Assembly: GCA_019119745.1 (NCBI GenBank)
Contig: DWWI01000086.1
Coordinates: forward strand, 1 to 10,655
Direction of reading: 5' to 3'
From: Candidatus Mediterraneibacter gallistercoris
Lineage (GTDB): Bacteria > Bacillota_A > Clostridia > Lachnospirales > Lachnospiraceae
DNA: 10,655 nt
Shown: positions 1-7,039 of the stretch, piece after piece
Numbering within the stretch: the stretch's first letter is position 1
Layout of the letters: every line of letters starts with the position of its first letter
Notes under the pieces: generated by a model
What the model was told of the DNA's origin: nothing
Seen by the model: the letters and a program-made list of their open reading frames with translations, nothing else
The model's database searches: none
Made by a program: the position numbers and the translations under genes

Positions 1-321
1 GATACCGGAGAGATCGCAGGTCTGTATATCCTGCATCCGAATAATATCGGACGCTGCGGGCATATCTGCAATGCCAGCTATGCTGTGCGAAGAGACCTGC
101 GGGGACAGCACACTGGAGAAAAACTGGTGACACACTGCATGCAGAAAGGAAAGGAACTAGGCTTTCGCATCCTGCAGTTTAACGCAGTGGTCGCCTCAAA
201 CAGATATGCACTGAGACTGTATGAGAAGCTTGGTTTTATCCGGCTTGGAACTATCCCCGGCGGCTTTCTTATGAAAGACGGGCATTATGAAGATATCATT
301 CTGCATTATCGTGTACTGTAA
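1..321 (+). CDS. GNAT-family N-acetyltransferase, C-terminal part (cut by left edge)
   Basis: The reading frame is open from base 1 to the TAA at 319-321, so the true start lies outside the window; a GTG at 85 is internal. The visible 106 residues are the acetyl-CoA-binding half of a GNAT fold. The motif-A loop is R-G-Q-H-T-G at residues 34-39 of the visible part, a variant of R-x-x-G-x-G/A with His at the first Gly position. It is followed by helix residues EKLV, a central strand with QFNAVVASN (59-67), and the typical closing ALRLYEKLGF (70-79). By family knowledge it transfers an acetyl group from acetyl-CoA to an amine; the substrate cannot be read from this part. The H-I-C-N plus F-N-x-V-x-x-x-N pattern recalls the yeast Mpr1-like GNAT group, but that is only an impression. 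It converges on topB with 15 bases between the stop codons and no clear terminator. Confidence 0.85.
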   Translation, partial: DTGEIAGLYILHPNNIGRCGHICNASYAVRRDLRGQHTGEKLVTHCMQKGKELGFRILQFNAVVASNRYALRLYEKLGFIRLGTIPGGFLMKDGHYEDIILHYRVL

Positions 322-336
322 AATTCCGATTTATAT

Positions 337-2550
337 CTATAGACCCAGATTTTTAAATGCTTCGGCAAATGCATTATTGATCGGCTCATTCGCCTCTTTT
401 GCCTGCTTTCTCATATAAGCAGCCACATCCCGTTTATTTGCGCTTTTTCCTTCTTTTTTCTTTCTCTCCTGAAAAGAGGATAGCTTTTCCTTGTGACCGC
501 AGGAGCAGACGAATCTCTGAGCGTCGCCTTTTCCGACAAGTTCCATTTTTTTATGGCAGACAGGGCAGCGGGCGTTGGTGCGTCTGGAGATTGTCTCGCG
601 ATAGCCGCATTCTCTGTCCTGACACACGAGCATCTTCCCGTGTTTTCCGTTTACTTCAAGCATCAGTTTGCCGCACTGCGGGCACTTGTGGCGGGTCAGA
701 TTGTCATGACGGAATGTGCCGCCTGCATTTTTGATCTGGCTGATCAATGATTTTGTGTAATTCTCGATCTCCGCCATGAATTTGTTCTGCGATTCTTTCC
801 CCTGTGCTATGGATTTGAGCCTGAGTTCCCACTGCGCGGTGAGTTCAGGACTTTTGAGATCCGGAGGCACAAGGGATAAGAGCTGTTTCCCCTTGGACGT
901 AATATGGATCTCTGCGCCTTTCTTTTCCATGAGGAAACTTCCGAAGAGCTTCTCGATGATATCGGCGCGGGTCGCGACAGTCCCGAGGCCGCCGGTCTCG
1001 CCCAGGGCGCGTGCCAGAGTCTGGTCTTTATGCTGCATATACCGCGCAGGATTCTCCATCGCCGCGATCAGTGTGCCTTCTGTAAAATAAGCCGGCGGTT
1101 TTGTCTTCCCTTCCGTGATCGACAGAGAGGTGACGGGAAGTTCGGTGCCCTCGCTGACATCAGGCCATGTGGTGTCTGTCAGTGAAGAACTGCCTGTGCT
1201 GCCGCTAGTGTCCGCGGTATCTTCATCTTCAAGATCCTCCCAGTCTGCATCATAGATCTCACGCCACCCGGTTTTCAGGATACGGCTGCCTTTTGCCCGG
1301 AAAGTCTCTTTCCCGATCATTCCGGTCAGGGAAATCTCTTCATACTCACAGGCAGGAGACAGAACAGCAAGGAACCGGCGGACAACGAGATCATATATTT
1401 TGCGTTCCTCATTTGACATATGTTCGAGCTGGACGAACTGCTCGGTTGGGATGATCGCGTGATGGTCCGATACTTTCGCATTGTTTACAAAGGATTTGTC
1501 AGCTTTGATCTCATGCATGGAGAGCCGTGATGCCGCCTTGCGGTAAGGACCGACAGCACAGGCTTTCAGGCGTTCCCTCAAGGTCCCGGTCATATCGGTG
1601 GTGAGATAGCGTGAATCGGTCCGAGGGTAGGTGAGCACCTTGTGGTTTTCGTAAAGGCGCTGCATGATATTTAATGTCTGTTTTGCCGAATATCCGTATC
1701 GCTGGTTCGCTTCTCTCTGCAGTGCAGTCAGATCATATAGAGCAGGAGAAAAGGTCTTCTTTGTCTTCTTCTTTACCTCTGTAATCCTGATCTTTTGTGC
1801 CGCGTTTTTGTAAATTGATTCGATTCTGGATTTATCAAACGTGCGGCCGGAGTTATTCTTTGCATCTGTCCAAATGAATGAAATCCCTTTTGCGACTGCT
1901 CTGAGTCCATAATATGGCTTCGGAATAAACTTTTTGATTTCTTCTTCCCGAGAAGCAATCATTGCCAGCGTGGGCGTCTGCACTCTTCCGCAGGAGAGCT
2001 GGGCATTGTATTTACATGTGAGCGCACGGGTGGCGTTGATCCCGACTTCCCAGTCAGCCTCCGCACGGGCTACTGCGGCGTGATACAGATTTTCATAATC
2101 TTTGCCCGGACGCAAATGTGAAAATCCCTCCCGGATCGCCTTGTCAGTTACCGAGGAGATCCAGAGACGCTTCAGTGGTTTTTTATTTCCGGCTTTCTCC
2201 AGAATCCAGCGGGCGACGAGTTCACCTTCACGTCCGGCATCGGTTGCGATGATGATATCTGAAATATCTTTCCGGAAAATCTGTTCCTTGACGGCGTGGT
2301 ACTGTTTTGAAGTCTGCCTGATCACGACCAGTTTCCAGCGGTCGGGAAGCATGGGGAGAGTGTCCAGCCGCCACGTCTTATACTGTTCACCGTACTCTTC
2401 CGGGTCTGCGAGTGTGACAAGGTGTCCCAGAGCCCACGTGACGACGTAATCTTTTCCTTCCATATAAGAATTATTCTTTTTGCCGCATCCGAGCACCCGG
2501 GCAATATCGCGCGCGACAGAGGGTTTTTCTGCAATAACAAGATGTTTCAT
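337..2550 (-). CDS. topB: DNA topoisomerase III (type IA)
   Basis: This 737-residue protein has the full type IA topoisomerase layout and the usual length of Firmicutes TopB. The Toprim domain opens with AEKPS (catalytic-site Glu8) and carries TDAGREGE at 103-110 (Asp104, Glu108). The second Toprim Asp seen in E. coli TopB is Gly here, as I recall for other Firmicutes TopB. The active-site tyrosine is Tyr308 in TYPRTDSRYL, which forms the transient 5'-phosphotyrosyl link to single-stranded DNA. CGRVQTPTLAMI (188-199) and SDHHAIIPT (361-369) are further family motifs. The C-terminus has two zinc ribbons: Cys623, 626, 643, 648 and Cys662, 665, 682, 684. An acidic, Ser/Thr-rich stretch (about 437-461) breaks the core before the conserved KPPAYFTEGTLI. 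The role is decatenation and processing of recombination or replication intermediates. A GGAG site lies 8 bases before the ATG. It sits 30 bases behind the YitT gene and is probably co-transcribed with it. Confidence 0.97.
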   Translation of the reverse strand: MKHLVIAEKPSVARDIARVLGCGKKNNSYMEGKDYVVTWALGHLVTLADPEEYGEQYKTWRLDTLPMLPDRWKLVVIRQTSKQYHAVKEQIFRKDISDIIIATDAGREGELVARWILEKAGNKKPLKRLWISSVTDKAIREGFSHLRPGKDYENLYHAAVARAEADWEVGINATRALTCKYNAQLSCGRVQTPTLAMIASREEEIKKFIPKPYYGLRAVAKGISFIWTDAKNNSGRTFDKSRIESIYKNAAQKIRITEVKKKTKKTFSPALYDLTALQREANQRYGYSAKQTLNIMQRLYENHKVLTYPRTDSRYLTTDMTGTLRERLKACAVGPYRKAASRLSMHEIKADKSFVNNAKVSDHHAIIPTEQFVQLEHMSNEERKIYDLVVRRFLAVLSPACEYEEISLTGMIGKETFRAKGSRILKTGWREIYDADWEDLEDEDTADTSGSTGSSSLTDTTWPDVSEGTELPVTSLSITEGKTKPPAYFTEGTLIAAMENPARYMQHKDQTLARALGETGGLGTVATRADIIEKLFGSFLMEKKGAEIHITSKGKQLLSLVPPDLKSPELTAQWELRLKSIAQGKESQNKFMAEIENYTKSLISQIKNAGGTFRHDNLTRHKCPQCGKLMLEVNGKHGKMLVCQDRECGYRETISRRTNARCPVCHKKMELVGKGDAQRFVCSCGHKEKLSSFQERKKKEGKSANKRDVAAYMRKQAKEANEPINNAFAEAFKNLGL

Positions 2551-2580
2551 GTAAATTTCTCCGTTTCTATTTATTTGATA

Positions 2581-3423
2581 TTATACACTATGGAAACCTT
2601 TTCCTATGATTTCGCTCGTGTTCGAGATCAGGATAAAAGCTTCCGGATCGTTCTGCCGGATATAATTTCTGAGCCGGACAGCCTGCACCCGGTTGAGTGC
2701 CGTGAAAATGATATATTTATCCTTGCCGGAGTACGCTCCCTTGGCATGGCACACGCTGGCGCTTCTGTTCAGGGTGTGTACGATAAAGTCGCAGATCGGT
2801 TCCGGGTGATCACATACTACATTAAAGTATTTTGACAGATTGAAACTCTCGATAAAGGTGTCGATCATAAAGGAACGGATCGCAAGACCCAGAACCGAAT
2901 AAAGCCCTGTTTCAACATCGAAGATGAAGAAACCTGCCGCAGTGATCACTGCATCGGATATCATGAGAGCACGTCCGATGTCGAAACTGGAATATTTCTT
3001 CAGGATCATGGCTATGATATCCGTACCGCCGCTGGAAGCACCGATATTAAACAGGATTGCGGAGCCAAGGGCAGGAAGCGCGATGGCAAAACATAATTCC
3101 AGCATGGGCTGCTCCGTGAGAGGACCGTTCATAGGCCAGATTCTTTCCATAGCGGAAAGCGCCACTGAGAGAAGAATACTGCAGTATGCGGTTTTGGCGG
3201 CAAATTTTCTGCCGAGGACGATAAGACCGATCAGAAGCAGGATCATACTCATGACAAGGTTAAAGTCACTGGCTGAGATAAGTCCCGTTTTTGCCACCAG
3301 AACTGCAAGACCTGTGATTCCGCCGAATGTAAAGTTGTTTGTAAATTTGAAGAAGTAAGTTCCGAATGCAATGAGAAGTGTGCTGAATGTCAGCAGAAAA
3401 AAATATTTAACTTTTTCTTTCAT
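2581..3423 (-). CDS. YitT-family membrane protein (DUF161/DUF2179)
   Basis: This 280-residue protein matches the YitT layout: a hydrophobic N-terminal domain and a soluble C-terminal DUF2179 domain. Membrane segments can be seen near residues 6-24, 34-48, 54-71, 78-92, 108-125, 152-168 and 172-189. Two internal glycine motifs, FGGITGLA (33-40) and SSGGTDIIA (130-138), are the recurring signature of the two DUF161 halves. The C-terminal domain (about 222-276) ends in NDPEAFILIS and a G-x-GF motif, typical of DUF2179. Molecular function is not established for most of the family; a transport role is often guessed and the sequence does not settle it. The start is the ATG at 3423, with AAAGGAGGGG about 9 bases upstream. 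A consensus promoter lies at 3483-3511 on the same strand. topB follows after 30 bases with no terminator, suggesting a two-gene transcript. Confidence 0.92.
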   Translation of the reverse strand: MKEKVKYFFLLTFSTLLIAFGTYFFKFTNNFTFGGITGLAVLVAKTGLISASDFNLVMSMILLLIGLIVLGRKFAAKTAYCSILLSVALSAMERIWPMNGPLTEQPMLELCFAIALPALGSAILFNIGASSGGTDIIAMILKKYSSFDIGRALMISDAVITAAGFFIFDVETGLYSVLGLAIRSFMIDTFIESFNLSKYFNVVCDHPEPICDFIVHTLNRSASVCHAKGAYSGKDKYIIFTALNRVQAVRLRNYIRQNDPEAFILISNTSEIIGKGFHSV

Positions 3424-3482
3424 TATTTTATTCCCCTCCTTTGGCGCGGTACGGTCTGAGATTTTTTTATGCCTCTATCCGA

Positions 3483-3511
3483 ATTGTAATCTCTGGAAAA
3501 TGAAAAGTCAA
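3483..3511 (-). promoter_or_regulatory. Vegetative promoter for the YitT gene and topB
   Basis: On the minus strand TTGACT (3511-3506) is followed after exactly 17 bases by TACAAT (3488-3483). Each hexamer has one mismatch to the sigma-A consensus. A start site near 3476 would give a 5' leader of about 50 bases before the ATG at 3423. It sits in the divergent gap between the YitT gene and the enolase-like gene. Confidence 0.75.
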
Positions 3512-3561
3512 CGCATTAAGAAGATAGGGCGGGGAATAATAAATCCTCAGAAAAGGACGGG

Positions 3562-3569
3562 AAAAGGAG
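3562..3569 (+). promoter_or_regulatory. Ribosome binding site that sets the enolase-like start
   Basis: AAAAGGAG ends at 3569. It is 1 base from the GTG at 3571, too close to work, but 10 bases from the in-frame TTG at 3580. This favours initiation at TTG 3580. No ATG is available in frame nearby, and the frame closes upstream at the TAA at 3517. Confidence 0.6.
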
Positions 3570-3579
3570 CGTGATAAAG

Positions 3580-4710
3580 TTGGAGCAGCTGGATGCAGAA
3601 CTGCCGATCCGGGATATATTTGCAAGAGAGATTTTTGACTGTGACGGGAACCTGACTGTGGAGACAGAAGTGCTGGCGGGAGAGGGAATCGTAGGCAGGG
3701 TATCGGTTCCGTCAGGGGCGGATACAGGGGCAGAAAAAGCCGTTGAGATCATAAATACACATATTGCACAGGAGCTTATCGGACGGAATGTGTTTGATCA
3801 GAAAGAAATTGACAAAGCGCTGATACGGCTGGACGGAACAAAAGACAAGAGTGCACTGGGGACCCGGGCGGTCTTCAGTGTATCCGCTGCCGCCGCAAAA
3901 GCCGCTGCAGCAGCGCTTAAGCTGCCTTTATATCGTTATCTGGGCGGAGTGCAGGCAAAGAGTATTCCGGTGCCGGAGGTAAATGCGGCGGCCGGAGTAT
4001 TTCTTATCCCGGCAGACGGGCTTCCGCTTCGTTCGCAGGTTAAAATGTGTATGGAAATCAGCCGGTTGACCGGAACGGTATCTTCTGATATCAGGGAAAT
4101 GCTGAACAAAATGGTAAGAGCTGCTGAGCGGGCCGGGGTTCAGGCGGGAAAAGACATGGCTTTCGGGCTGAACGCATCAGCTTTTCAATGGTATGACCGT
4201 GAACGGAAATGTTACAGATTCCCGTATGAGGGTGGAACGAAAGAGCGGGATGTGTGCAGGACGTCGAAGGAAGTGACAGCCTACTATGAAGAGCTGACAG
4301 AGGAATTTCCTGTATCGTCCATTGAAGATCCGCTGGACTGCGAAGACTGGAACGGCTGGGTGCAGATAACGGAAACCCTTGGCGACAGGATACAGCTTGC
4401 AGGGGATGCATTGTTCCGCTCAGACCCCGGACGTCTTGAAAAAGGAATAAAGGCGGGGGCGGCAAATGCTGTAGTGGTAAGAGCAGGACAGGGAGGAACT
4501 CTGACCGAACTGGCCGATCTGATAAAAAAAGCGCAGGAAGCCGGCTACAGTGTAACTATCGGAAGCAATACCGGAGAAACGGCGGACAGCCTGAACGCCG
4601 ATCTTGCTGTTGCCTTTCGCGCCGCGCGGCTCCGGGGAGGTTATCCCCGTTATATGGAGAAATATAACCGGCTTCTTCGGATTGAGGAGAAGATAAGAGA
4701 AATCAGTTGA
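3580..4710 (+). CDS. Enolase-like protein, catalytically degenerate paralogue
   Basis: From the TTG at 3580 (GTG 3571 is the alternative) it encodes 376 residues, about 50 fewer than a normal enolase. Homology to enolase is plain end to end: REIFDCDGNLTVE (17-29), PSGADTG (44-50), LDGTKDKS (85-92), the Ala-rich AAAAKAAAAALKLPLY, SIEDPLD (247-253), AGDALF (274-279), TGETAD and EKYNRLLRIEE. The key residues do not match. The GGxHA/QEFM segment and the GDEGG loop, which carry the catalytic glutamates, are missing. The first Mg-ligand Asp is Asn198, and the catalytic Lys is Arg301. The substrate-binding S-H-R-S is G-S-N-T (328-331), and the late Lys is replaced in RGGYPR. Two Mg ligands (Glu249, Asp276) remain. 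I infer that it does not carry out the 2-phosphoglycerate dehydration of glycolysis and that a normal eno lies elsewhere. A regulatory, structural or altered-substrate role is possible. The gene stands alone, divergent from the YitT gene. Confidence 0.85.
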   Translation: MEQLDAELPIRDIFAREIFDCDGNLTVETEVLAGEGIVGRVSVPSGADTGAEKAVEIINTHIAQELIGRNVFDQKEIDKALIRLDGTKDKSALGTRAVFSVSAAAAKAAAAALKLPLYRYLGGVQAKSIPVPEVNAAAGVFLIPADGLPLRSQVKMCMEISRLTGTVSSDIREMLNKMVRAAERAGVQAGKDMAFGLNASAFQWYDRERKCYRFPYEGGTKERDVCRTSKEVTAYYEELTEEFPVSSIEDPLDCEDWNGWVQITETLGDRIQLAGDALFRSDPGRLEKGIKAGAANAVVVRAGQGGTLTELADLIKKAQEAGYSVTIGSNTGETADSLNADLAVAFRAARLRGGYPRYMEKYNRLLRIEEKIREIS

Positions 4711-4735
4711 CAATAAATAAGACGTCTCGTATTAT
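4707..4735 (+). promoter_or_regulatory. Vegetative promoter for the PH-domain operon
   Basis: TTGACA (4707-4712) is followed after 17 bases by TATTAT (4730-4735), one mismatch from the sigma-A consensus. The -35 box overlaps the TGA stop of the enolase-like gene (4708-4710). An imperfect inverted repeat (arms 4716-4724 and 4728-4736, 8 of 9 pairs) fills the spacer and covers the -10, so it could be an operator. Transcription would start near 4742. Confidence 0.75.
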
Positions 4736-4754
4736 TGTATTAAATAGATAGTAC

Positions 4755-4772
4755 AAAATGCGGGGCGTTTTT
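4755..4772 (+). terminator. Small hairpin with T run after the enolase-like gene
   Basis: AAAATGC (4755-4761) can pair with GCGTTTT (4665-base-scale coordinates 4665 are not meant; the arm is 4765-4771) around a GGG loop, with one G-U pair, and runs into five T. It resembles a weak intrinsic terminator for the enolase-like transcript. It also lies just inside the leader of the next operon, so it may act as an early attenuator instead. The short stem keeps confidence low. Confidence 0.35.
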
Positions 4773-4831
4773 CAGACATAGGAAGAAGCGATGTGATAAG
4801 ACCGCATGAATACGGAACGGGGGAAGATAAG

Positions 4832-5350
4832 ATGCAGGAACATTTGCGGTATGAGAAACTTTCAAAACGGGCGTTGTACTGTATGTATACGGCTGGCGCT
4901 GCTGGAGGGGTGATCGCGCTGGTGATCATCGGAGCTGTTGACTATTTCTGGATTTTTCCTGAAGATATTACTGCTGGTAAGTGGATCTCGATGATCCTCG
5001 CGGTTCTGATTCTTGCTGATGTACTGATCAGCCCTTATTTCAGATATCACAGATACCGCTACAGCATTAATGAAGAATATATTGACATCATCGAGGGATA
5101 CCTGTTTGTGAAACGGAATATAGTTCCCATTGAGAGAATACATAAGATTCAGACGAAGAAAGGACCGATCGATCAGATATTCCGGGTGGCTAAGGTGATT
5201 GTGACAACCGGGGGCGGAGATGTGACCATTTCATTTCTGGAGGATGAAAGGGCGGAGCAAATAGCAGACAGCTTAAGAAAACGGATCAATGAGATCGTGT
5301 CGGAACAGAGAGAACAGGACGGTCAGGAAGAAGAGTACGGACGAGAATGA
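4832..5350 (+). CDS. bPH_2 (DUF304) membrane protein, YdbS-like
   Basis: From ATG 4832 this is a 172-residue protein with two membrane segments (about 19-40 and 49-70) followed by one bacterial PH domain (about 72-155). The PH domain has the usual YRYSINEEYIDIIEGYLFVKR opening, then the PIERIHKIQTKKGPIDQIF core and the TGGGDVTISFL strand. This is the layout of Bacillus YdbS. In B. subtilis ydbS-ydbT is a sigma-W operon linked to resistance against antimicrobial peptides; function here is inferred only by similarity. Start choice: ATG 4832 has GGGGGAA 6-7 bases upstream and begins the conserved-looking sequence. GTG 4793, with AGGAAG 7 bases upstream, would add 13 residues beginning V-I-R-P-H-E. 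The C-terminus is a charged tail. The stop overlaps the start of the next gene (ATGA), so translational coupling is likely. Confidence 0.85.
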   Translation: MQEHLRYEKLSKRALYCMYTAGAAGGVIALVIIGAVDYFWIFPEDITAGKWISMILAVLILADVLISPYFRYHRYRYSINEEYIDIIEGYLFVKRNIVPIERIHKIQTKKGPIDQIFRVAKVIVTTGGGDVTISFLEDERAEQIADSLRKRINEIVSEQREQDGQEEEYGRE

Positions 5351-6942
5351 GGCCGCATGAGGCATGCGGACAGAAGGGAAATGAAAAAATGAAAGAGAAT
5401 GAGATGAGACAGGGCAGGAGATTCCGCAATCATATTTCAATCATTCTGGAACAGACAGGTGCAGTGATCGCGGCTGTTTTCGTGCTCATTGTCACGCAGT
5501 TATTTCAGAGCATAGACGAGCTTACGGAATCGGATCTTTCTTTTATTACGAGTAAGGGATTTCTGATCTTGATCGGAGTGATCACCCTTCTGGCGGTCAG
5601 TCTGACCGGGCAGGTGCTTGTCTGGGCGAGAACGTATATATCTATCGAAGAAAATGCCATTGTGATAGAAAAGGGCAGAGTCAACAAAAAGAAAAATACG
5701 ATCGGCATACGGAATATTTCTAATATCAATCTGGAACAGAACCTGATCGAGATGCTGTTCGGAACCTGCAAGGTGAAACTGGACACGAACAGCCGGTCCA
5801 CAGCGGACAGCACGGATGTAAAGATCGTGCTGAAGAAATCCGACGCACTCTGGTTCCAGCAGGAAGTTACGAGAAAGATGGAAGAGGCTTGCGGGATTAC
5901 AGCCGGAAACAGCGGCACGACAGGTACGTCCGCATATGCAGGGGATGCTGTACATAGTGTATATCCCGCTATGGGAGAACCGGCGGACTGCGATGTGCAC
6001 GCCGGGATCGCTGATATCCTTCAACACGGCTTCTATTCGATCAGTATTCTGTCAGTGATTATTTTTCTTCTTGTTATCACAGGAACTGTAATAAGCGTGG
6101 CAGAGGTGCTCGGGCGTGCGGATATGACTGCTTCTCTGGCGGGAGCGGCAGCGGGGATTCTGGTGGCGGTCTTTATTATATTGTCCACACTCTGGGATAC
6201 GGTAAAAGATTTTGTCAGGTATTATGATTTCCGGGCAAAGCGTCTGGGTGATAAGATCTATATTAAGTATGGATTCTTCAAGAAGGTTGAGTATACGATT
6301 CCCGTGGATAAGATACAGGCGCTGAAAATCCGTCAGTCCTTCCTCGCAAGGATCGGACACCGGTATATGGCGGAGATTGTCAATGTAGGAATAGGAGACG
6401 ACAAGGAGGAACAGCATTCGTTTCTTGTTCTTTACTGTACAGAAGAAAAGCTGGCGGAAAAGCTCTCTCTGCTTCTTCCGGAGTTCGCCTCTTCAGTGGA
6501 GCAGCCGGTAGAAAATCTGCCTGTTTCGGTATGGGCGGCATGGACAGTTCCGGCGGCACTTTATATCATTTTTGCAGCAGCAGGAGCGCTCGTGTGCAGC
6601 GCTCTGGCGGAAGACAAATACCTTCCGCATATCTGGGGTACTGCGGCGGCTCTGGTCATAATGCTGTTTGCCGGCATGGCGCTGAAATACCATACTGCCG
6701 GAGTCGGGGCGGACGACAGGTATTTAAAGATTGCCGGAGGATATTTTGCCATGCAGTATCTTACCGTACGATACCGGAATATCCAGTACGTAGAATTTTC
6801 CCAGAACTTTATCGCACGGGCCTTCGGGATAAAGAAAGGCGAGATCCATCTGCTGGCATCCTCGGCAAATACGACTCATACAATACCATATTTCAGCGGA
6901 GACAAGGATGAGTTTATAAAAAGAAAAATGCTTCACTTTTAA
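5347..6942 (+). CDS. bPH_2 (DUF304) multi-domain membrane protein, YdbT-like
   Basis: This 531-residue protein repeats the unit of two membrane segments plus one bacterial PH domain three times. Membrane pairs lie near 33-54/71-93, 230-254/262-283 and 398-418/428-447. The PH domains lie near 95-180, 295-380 and 452-528. Each domain shows the family pattern of a YISIEENAIVIEKG-like strand, an I-x-x-I-x-x-I/L segment and a helix before F-G/I-G. The length and layout match Bacillus YdbT (about 490 residues). A Gly/Ser/Thr/Ala-rich linker (184-200) follows the first PH domain. The start at 5347 overlaps the previous stop as ATGA; ATG 5389 with AGAAGGGA upstream is a good alternative and would remove 14 residues. 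With the YdbS-like partner it probably forms one membrane complex. A role in envelope defence is inferred from Bacillus, not shown here. Confidence 0.87.
   Translation: MRPHEACGQKGNEKMKENEMRQGRRFRNHISIILEQTGAVIAAVFVLIVTQLFQSIDELTESDLSFITSKGFLILIGVITLLAVSLTGQVLVWARTYISIEENAIVIEKGRVNKKKNTIGIRNISNINLEQNLIEMLFGTCKVKLDTNSRSTADSTDVKIVLKKSDALWFQQEVTRKMEEACGITAGNSGTTGTSAYAGDAVHSVYPAMGEPADCDVHAGIADILQHGFYSISILSVIIFLLVITGTVISVAEVLGRADMTASLAGAAAGILVAVFIILSTLWDTVKDFVRYYDFRAKRLGDKIYIKYGFFKKVEYTIPVDKIQALKIRQSFLARIGHRYMAEIVNVGIGDDKEEQHSFLVLYCTEEKLAEKLSLLLPEFASSVEQPVENLPVSVWAAWTVPAALYIIFAAAGALVCSALAEDKYLPHIWGTAAALVIMLFAGMALKYHTAGVGADDRYLKIAGGYFAMQYLTVRYRNIQYVEFSQNFIARAFGIKKGEIHLLASSANTTHTIPYFSGDKDEFIKRKMLHF
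5353..5369 (+). repeat. Perfect short hairpin between the two candidate ydbT-like starts
   Basis: CCGCATG (5353-5359) and CATGCGG (5363-5369) form a perfect 7-bp stem with an AGG loop. It lies just after ATG 5347 and just before the AGAAGGGA site (5371-5378) serving ATG 5389. It might influence which start is used. A diverged copy, CCGCATGA, precedes the first gene's ATG at 4802. Confidence 0.5.
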
Positions 6943-6965
6943 ACTCCTTCGGTTAGTGTTATACT
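6938..6965 (+). promoter_or_regulatory. Possible promoter for the M16C peptidase gene
   Basis: TATACT (6960-6965) is a good -10 box. The best -35 is TTTAAA (6938-6943) at 16-base spacing, with 4 of 6 matches, overlapping the stop of the YdbT-like gene. If real, the transcript would begin near 6970, right at the first arm of the large hairpin, giving a structured leader of about 120 bases. Confidence 0.35.
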
Positions 6966-6968
6966 AAT

Positions 6969-7025
6969 AGAGCGGCTCACAGTATGCTGACGCCTGACGG
7001 CGGCCGGCAGTGTGATCCGCTCTTT
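6969..7025 (+). terminator. Large stem-loop after the PH operon (terminator or leader hairpin)
   Basis: AGAGCGGCTCACA (6969-6981) pairs with TGTGATCCGCTCT (7011-7023) over 13 positions with one mismatch. The loop folds further: TGCTG (6985-6989) with CGGCA (7005-7009), and CGCC (6991-6994) with GGCG (6999-7002). Only TTT follows the stem, so termination may be weak. The position after the YdbT-like stop suits a terminator; the possible promoter at 6960 would instead make it a leader element of the next gene. Confidence 0.5.
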
Positions 7026-7039
7026 CAACACAGCAGAGA

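Noticed and set aside
322..336. Bidirectional terminator between the acetyltransferase gene and topB
   Set aside because: The 15-base gap and its flanks show no stem-loop with a T run.
399..1185. Several plus-strand open frames opposite the 3' half of topB
   Set aside because: They overlap each other and the conserved zinc-ribbon and core regions of topB, and their translations look like reverse-frame noise.
1147..1242. Acidic Ser/Thr-rich interruption of TopB as an inserted domain
   Set aside because: It is short, in a region known to vary in type IA enzymes, and flanking conserved motifs are intact, so it is an ordinary variable linker.
3512..3561. Plus-strand promoter for the enolase-like gene
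   Set aside because: Only weak hexamer pairs were found (TTAAGA with ATAAAT at 17 bases); not good enough to annotate.
4700..4735. Sigma-W (ECF) type promoter before the YdbS/YdbT-like pair, as in Bacillus
   Set aside because: A CGTA is present at 4728-4731 but there is no TGAAAC-like box about 16 bases upstream; TTGACA-N17-TATTAT fits sigma-A much better.
4791..4796. ATG immediately followed by TGA (ATGTGA) before the first PH gene, as a start-stop element
   Set aside because: It is out of frame with the GTG at 4793 and can arise by chance; no other support for a minimal upstream ORF.
6953..6967. Small dyad TTAGT-N5-ACTAA over the possible -10 box before the peptidase gene
   Set aside because: Five-base arms are short enough to be expected by chance in AT-rich sequence.
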